Below are positions 38,801-44,800 of a stretch of 64,000 nucleotides of DNA, one piece after another. Origin of the DNA: Pararge aegeria (lineage: Eukaryota; Arthropoda; Insecta; Lepidoptera; Nymphalidae). Position 1 is the first letter of the stretch; each line of letters begins with the position of its first letter. The translations under genes and the position numbers were made by a program. The notes below the pieces were generated by a model. The model was not told the DNA's origin, ran no database searches, and saw only the letters and a program-made list of their open reading frames with translations. Where the stretch lies: contig NC_053204.1 in assembly GCF_905163445.1 (NCBI RefSeq), forward strand, positions 7,695,501 to 7,759,500. Direction: 5' to 3'.

Positions 38801-41800
38801 TGAAACCGTTCATGTTGAGGGACTTGTGAAAAAATATTTATTCCGCCATTTTGTGGCGGCGGCCATCTTTGACTGATGTTCATCAAACATAGCTAAAAGC
38901 TCCACTCCTAATGAATTCATCTGTCAAACAAATAAAACAAAATCAAAATCGGGTTATCCGTTGGTAATACGATGCCATAAACACAGCCCCCACACACAGA
39001 CACGTCAAACTTCATGATATGTACATCAATCTGCTTTGTAGACTTAGTAGCAGTTGCCCCTGATCTTGGTCCGCGTTTATCACTTTTTTTTATATGAATC
39101 GTTTGATTGCTTGGGAAACAAATTAGTCTATGTTACTCTCCGTCCTTTTAACTAAGTTTTTCTTAACCTGATATTTTTTTTATTAATTTAAGTGATCAAC
39201 TTAAGAGTAAAACAATTGACGACAACTAGTTAACTCACCTCATCTCAAACCACACAGAGTTTCTGAGACAAGGTTACTTTGTTAGGTCGTGAAGAAAGTA
39301 CAATCTAGCAAACCAACACATTTTCGCATTTATAATATTCTTCTTCTCAGTCGGTTCGCTCTCGTCAGAGCGCCTATTCGTCGCCACTCCTCTCTGGCAA
39401 CTGCCTTTCTTGCACACTCTTGTAAGGGGACAGCCACTGCAGCCTTTATTTGGCCAGCCCATCTCATGAGCGACCTTCCGCGTGATCTGGTGCCCTCGAT
39501 ACTTCCTTGGACAACCAGACGTTCAATGGAGTCGTTGTCTCTTCTTGATACGTGACCAAAGAAAGTGAGAATACAAGCCTATACTATGGATAGACGTTTT
39601 TTATTTCTATTTTTATTTATTTATTAAAGGTACACCAACAGCTTGTTCACAATACATAGTAAAGAAAAATTACAAATATTTTGTTTCTAATCTACAAACT
39701 ATTATAAAAATACGAAAAGTTAAACATAACTAATAATACAATAAGAAAAGTAACCAAAATAACAAACGCAAAGACGTTATAAGAAAGGGTTATTATATTA
39801 GTTAGGATTAGAATTAGGTCTAGGATTTCACCGGAAGACGTGTTCGATTTATTTTAATACGCTTCTGCGAACTTTACCCATACATAAACCGGCTTTGAAC
39901 ACAAGGTTCTTAAGTGTACTTTAATCTATGCTTAAACCGAACTTACCGAATACCTGTTCTTAGCTAGAAATTGGTTGACTAAGACGGGCCATAAGAAGCC
40001 CTGTGGCTAGGAGCTCGACTTCACTTTCGGGGGGCGGAGTTCGAATCCCAGCACGCACCTCTAACTTTTCTAAGTTATGTGCGTTTCAAGTAATTAAAAC
40101 ATCACTTGCTTCAACGGTGAAGGAAAACATCGTGAGGAAACCTGCATGTCTGAGAGCTCTCCATAATGTTCTCAAGGGTGTGTGGAGTCCTTGATATCAT
40201 AATGATGATGAAGACGGGTTATAATGTCGATCATTTTGCTCGATGTCTAGTTGGGGTAGGTAAGTATGAAAACAACAATCTGACTTTCCTTTCAACCATA
40301 CTGTATTATACTAAACGCAACAGAAACCGTCTTTTGTCCCGCTGTTAAAGGAATATATTTCGGAGTGCACGCGAAATCTCCATTCCACCACGTAAATGCT
40401 TCCGACGGGTTGAAAGTGTGGTTTTAATATTTTAAAAATACTGCAACATTTTACATGCTTAACGAATAAAATTTCTTTTACATTTCTAGTGTTTTTTTTT
40501 ATTTTTACTGGAAAGAATTATCAAAAAATTGATATAGAAAATTGAGAGATTAAAAGATTATAATAATATAGCGACCGGTCATGAGATACTGCACCGAGCA
40601 TCAAACGATGTTCGCGAAAAATGTCTAAAAAATGTATAAAAAAAAACTAGCTTATTCTGCCGAAATCGTCATGCCCCGAACAGCAGGGCTAGCTAGCTAC
40701 CGAGTCTACTTGTTCTACAAACCAATCAGAAGCTCATGACAATTCAATCAATCAATCCTAACCGTATTCGGTCACAGCGACTGTTTCGGATTCCGGCTGA
40801 GAGCGACGCTGGTGAGGTCTTAGATGACTCGCAAAACCTGATTTTGTGCTAAACGTGCGGCTGCATTCGCTACACGTCAAAACACCGGCTATGTAGTTAT
40901 ATGATACGGCCGCTGGTTGTCGGGCCTTTAGCTCATCGCATTTCATCAAGCGCCTTAAGTCGTCTCAACTCAAACTTCGTATTTACTAAGCGCCGCCAAT
41001 GTGAGCGGTATTTCGTAAAGGTTTCCCATCTTGCCGGAACCATGAAACATTGCTTCATATGACGCTACAGCACATCTTTATACCGCAGAAGCTGGCCGCC
41101 TTGTTTCCGCTAGCGCGATGCAGGATTTAGTGAGGTAATGTGGACCGCTACAAGGCCTTTAGTCCATCAGTGGACTATAATAGACTATTGATGGATGATG
41201 GAAGCAATTATAGCCAAATTGAAAACAAATGTAAAAAATGATACAAGTTTTTAATGAAATAACGGAGCAACCCTGACAATTCACTTTTATACCATTTAAT
41301 GTCACTTTTAGGGTACACTTTACGAGCTCTAAACTTTAAGTGTCGCTCAAATTATCTTGTTGTCTTAAGTTTAAGTGTTTGTCGTTAAAAAGATTCAATT
41401 TTAAATGGCACGATCAAAGTGACGTTTGCAGGGTTCCGTACACAAAGGGGTTTCAACGGAACCCTTTTTAATTTCACTACAAGTTAGCTGTATATAATAA
41501 ATAAATATGATACGACAATACACACATCGCCATCTAGTCACAAAGAAAGCGTAGATTGTGTTATGGTAACTAAGATGAATATTTTTTTGAATAATATACA
41601 TAAATACTTATATATACATATAATCATATCGGGCACATAGTTCGGATAAAGGATGGACGTTGGGGTCCTAAGGTGCTGGAATGGCAGGCGTAAGGTACTG
41701 GTAAGCGCAGCGTTGGTCGACCCCCAACGAGGTGGTTAGACGACATTAAGCGCGTCGCAGGTAGCCGCTGGATCCAAGCGGCTCAGAACCGTGGAATTTG

Positions 41801-44800
41801 GAACTCCCTACAAAAGACCTATGTCCAGCAGTGGACGTCTATCGTTTGATGTGATGATGATGACATATAATCACACAGACACTGAAAATTATTCATGCTC
41901 ACCACACAAACGTTTACCAGTCGTGGGAATCGAACCCACGGTCTTGGACTGGGAAAGCAGAGTCGCTGCAAACTGCGCCAATCGGCCGTCAACTGTAGTC
42001 TTATCCTGTGGTTAGTGGTGATGCATTCAATCATGGTAACTGGCTAACCTGTTACGGCTATGACAGTTATTTAAATCAATATTTCTAATCTTTGTACGTG
42101 GCATTTCAAAAGTGAAATCGTTTTGCGGCATGACTATGTGTTATTGTGGCTTAATTAGCCACTAGGTACTGGCCGAATAGGTGACACCTCGATGCCACCA
42201 TTGTGGAGGGGACCAAGACACCGCACAACACACACTCGAAGATTGCCCTGCCTGGTAATCCGAGCGCCGTGTGTTGATCAACAATGTCGGGGGTGACCTC
42301 TCTCCACCAGCCGTCATAGCGGCTATGCTGGCGAAAGATAGAGCTTGGAAGGCAGCGGCCTCCTTCTGTGAAACCGTTATGTTGAAAAAGGAGGCTGCAG
42401 AGCGGGACCTAGAGAGAGGTAATCCTGCCCGGAGAAGATAGCGCCGAGGTCACGATAGCAACTAGCTAGATCCGCGCACTTAATTGTCCCAGGCGAAGGG
42501 AATTTGTGGTCAGAAGCGGTCTGAGTGGGGGAATTGACCCCACTGACAATTGACTCTTGCAGAGGAAAAAAGAAAAAAAAAAAAAAATTGGGAAAGTGTC
42601 GAAGTGTTCTTCCCGGGACGTGCCCAAAAGGCGTCGTACACGGGAGGCACCGGTGCGTTCCTAGGAGATCCCGGAGCCTCCCTTCATGTGCTGAGGCCAG
42701 CAACCGAGCGGGTTTTAGTGGGTAGAAATCCCACATAACCCAATTATTTACAATTCGGGTATCTCGTAATCAGGAGATTTCCCCCCCGTCAACAAAAAAA
42801 AAAAAAAAAGGTACTGGCCGAAGCCTGCCACAGGTGTTTCATAAATTATGGATTCTCAAATAACCCCAGCCAGGAATCGAACATGGGAGGTCCCACTACA
42901 CCATTGCGCTATGTATATGTATTTTGGTGTCGTTGACAACATCAATGAATAAATAAAGCTCTTTTGCTATGTTTACCCCATTAATAAGCCTCTGCTGCCT
43001 GTATTTCCTTCCGTCTGTCTGTCAGTGCAATGTATCTCATGAACAGCAGAGAAATGAAATTTAGCATAACAATAGCTTTTTCTGAGTGAGATCGTCAGGG
43101 GAGGTACTCTGTAGTCTGTATGAGGTGCACGCCACTGTAGCAGAGGCGTGCACCTCATGCACAAAAGTACTGCCTCACCAAAAATCTATATACCTATTAC
43201 TCTTATAGGAGGAGAATTTTAGCCGTAGGTAATTTTCCTGCTGTATGCAGTGGCGTGCATAGAGGGTATGCAGATGATATAGAGTGAAGAAAATCTCAAG
43301 TACGAGTTATAAAAAACTCAAGGACCAACATTGTAAGAGGTATATAAAACCTAGCCATAAGTATTTTTAACTAGTTTACTAGTTTTTTATTATCTGCATA
43401 CCCTGTTCATACCCTCTATGCACGCCACTGCCTGTATGCATACCCTGGTGAGAAACCCCTTGCACGCTACTAGGTGGTAGTCCGGGGACGTGGTTCCCTC
43501 GATACCCTGGGAAGTGTTGTTCTGATTATAGGCAATAGTTTTCCATGTTGGTTATTTTTTTGGCAAATTATTATCTACTTTAAAAAAAATAGAGACAACA
43601 GGAATATATTTAAATGAAAAAAGAAACAATATCTTGCAAACTAAGCCCTCAAGGAGATAAAAATGTTGCCATAAAAACTTTCCCGAAACTTAACACACGC
43701 TTTACAAACTTTCTTTCATTTACAAATTGAATTTTACTTTCGGGTTAGAAAATGGAAAGCATTTTCGTTAAGGGCCTACTTAAGGTCAACTAATAAACCA
43801 TACAAAGTAATGTCGTTGACAACATTATTTATTAAAAAAAATAAACGTTTGTTTTTGGGCCTTCAATACTGTGAACTTGTTTGGTTTGTGAAATATTAAA
43901 GTCTCCAAGTATTTTATTTAAAGTAGGAAACTGGTATTATTACCTGGAAACATTAATGAATGTCTGATGTATTTTTTTTCAGGAAGTCATAACTTCTGAT
44001 ACCACTGTAAAATCACATATTAATTTATCAGCAATAAAGTTTGAATTGAGCCCACAGTAATGCCCACAGTAATATTTCTGTCTACTTAGATATGCGAAAG
44101 CTTACTTTCGCTTATCTAAGTAGGCAGAAAGCGGAGGACCTTAATAAACCTGAACCTAAACTTGGGTAAAAGTATAAAAGTTAAAATCCAAAAGAAGGTA
44201 GGTAACTCAGATTGCTTATTGAATTTCTCAAAGGCTTTTTGAATCACAATACCGAGTTTTGAATAGGCACTCGCTAACGTTTCAAATACTCGGAACCGTT
44301 TAAAAGTGTACCCTCGCTTGCGTTTCAAACGTTTTCAACACGCTAGACCTTTTTGAACACCTGAGGACATCCCGACCAGGTTATTCATAAAAAAAAATTG
44401 GAGTGTTTAACTCCCTCGCTCTTTAATCGGGTCAACCTGCATTTATTTCGAGTTCTAAGAAGCATTACCATTACAATAAATAATGAGCTTTTATCTTATT
44501 TATTACTTTTATTCAAGTAGAAGTGTGAGTGAAAGAAAAATAAGTTTGTTTTTCTCTCTCTGAACGTTCCTTCATCACTGAAGATCGTGGTCATGAGATT
44601 AGATCTCAACTTCGAGTGGGTAAACTGTCTCCATCGGCTTCTGTTGGAGGCCGTTTTGGCGATTTGATAAAAGCAGCACGAATTTGACTCCTTCAACTGG
44701 TCAGCCCATCTCGTTGGAAAGTTTGTTTTTATTAATCACTAAATGAAATATCAAATGGTTTACTTTGGGTATAATTTTCTGTATAAAAGGTATATGCAAA

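Noticed and set aside
40758..40949. Possible host C2H2 zinc-finger gene
   Set aside because: Only one finger, no flanking exons, and the surrounding sequence looks like degenerate LINE coding DNA.
42377..42736. 119-codon minus-strand ORF over the R1 insertion
   Set aside because: Antisense to the LINE 3'UTR and held open by poly(T); the sense frame carries the recognisable zinc knuckle.
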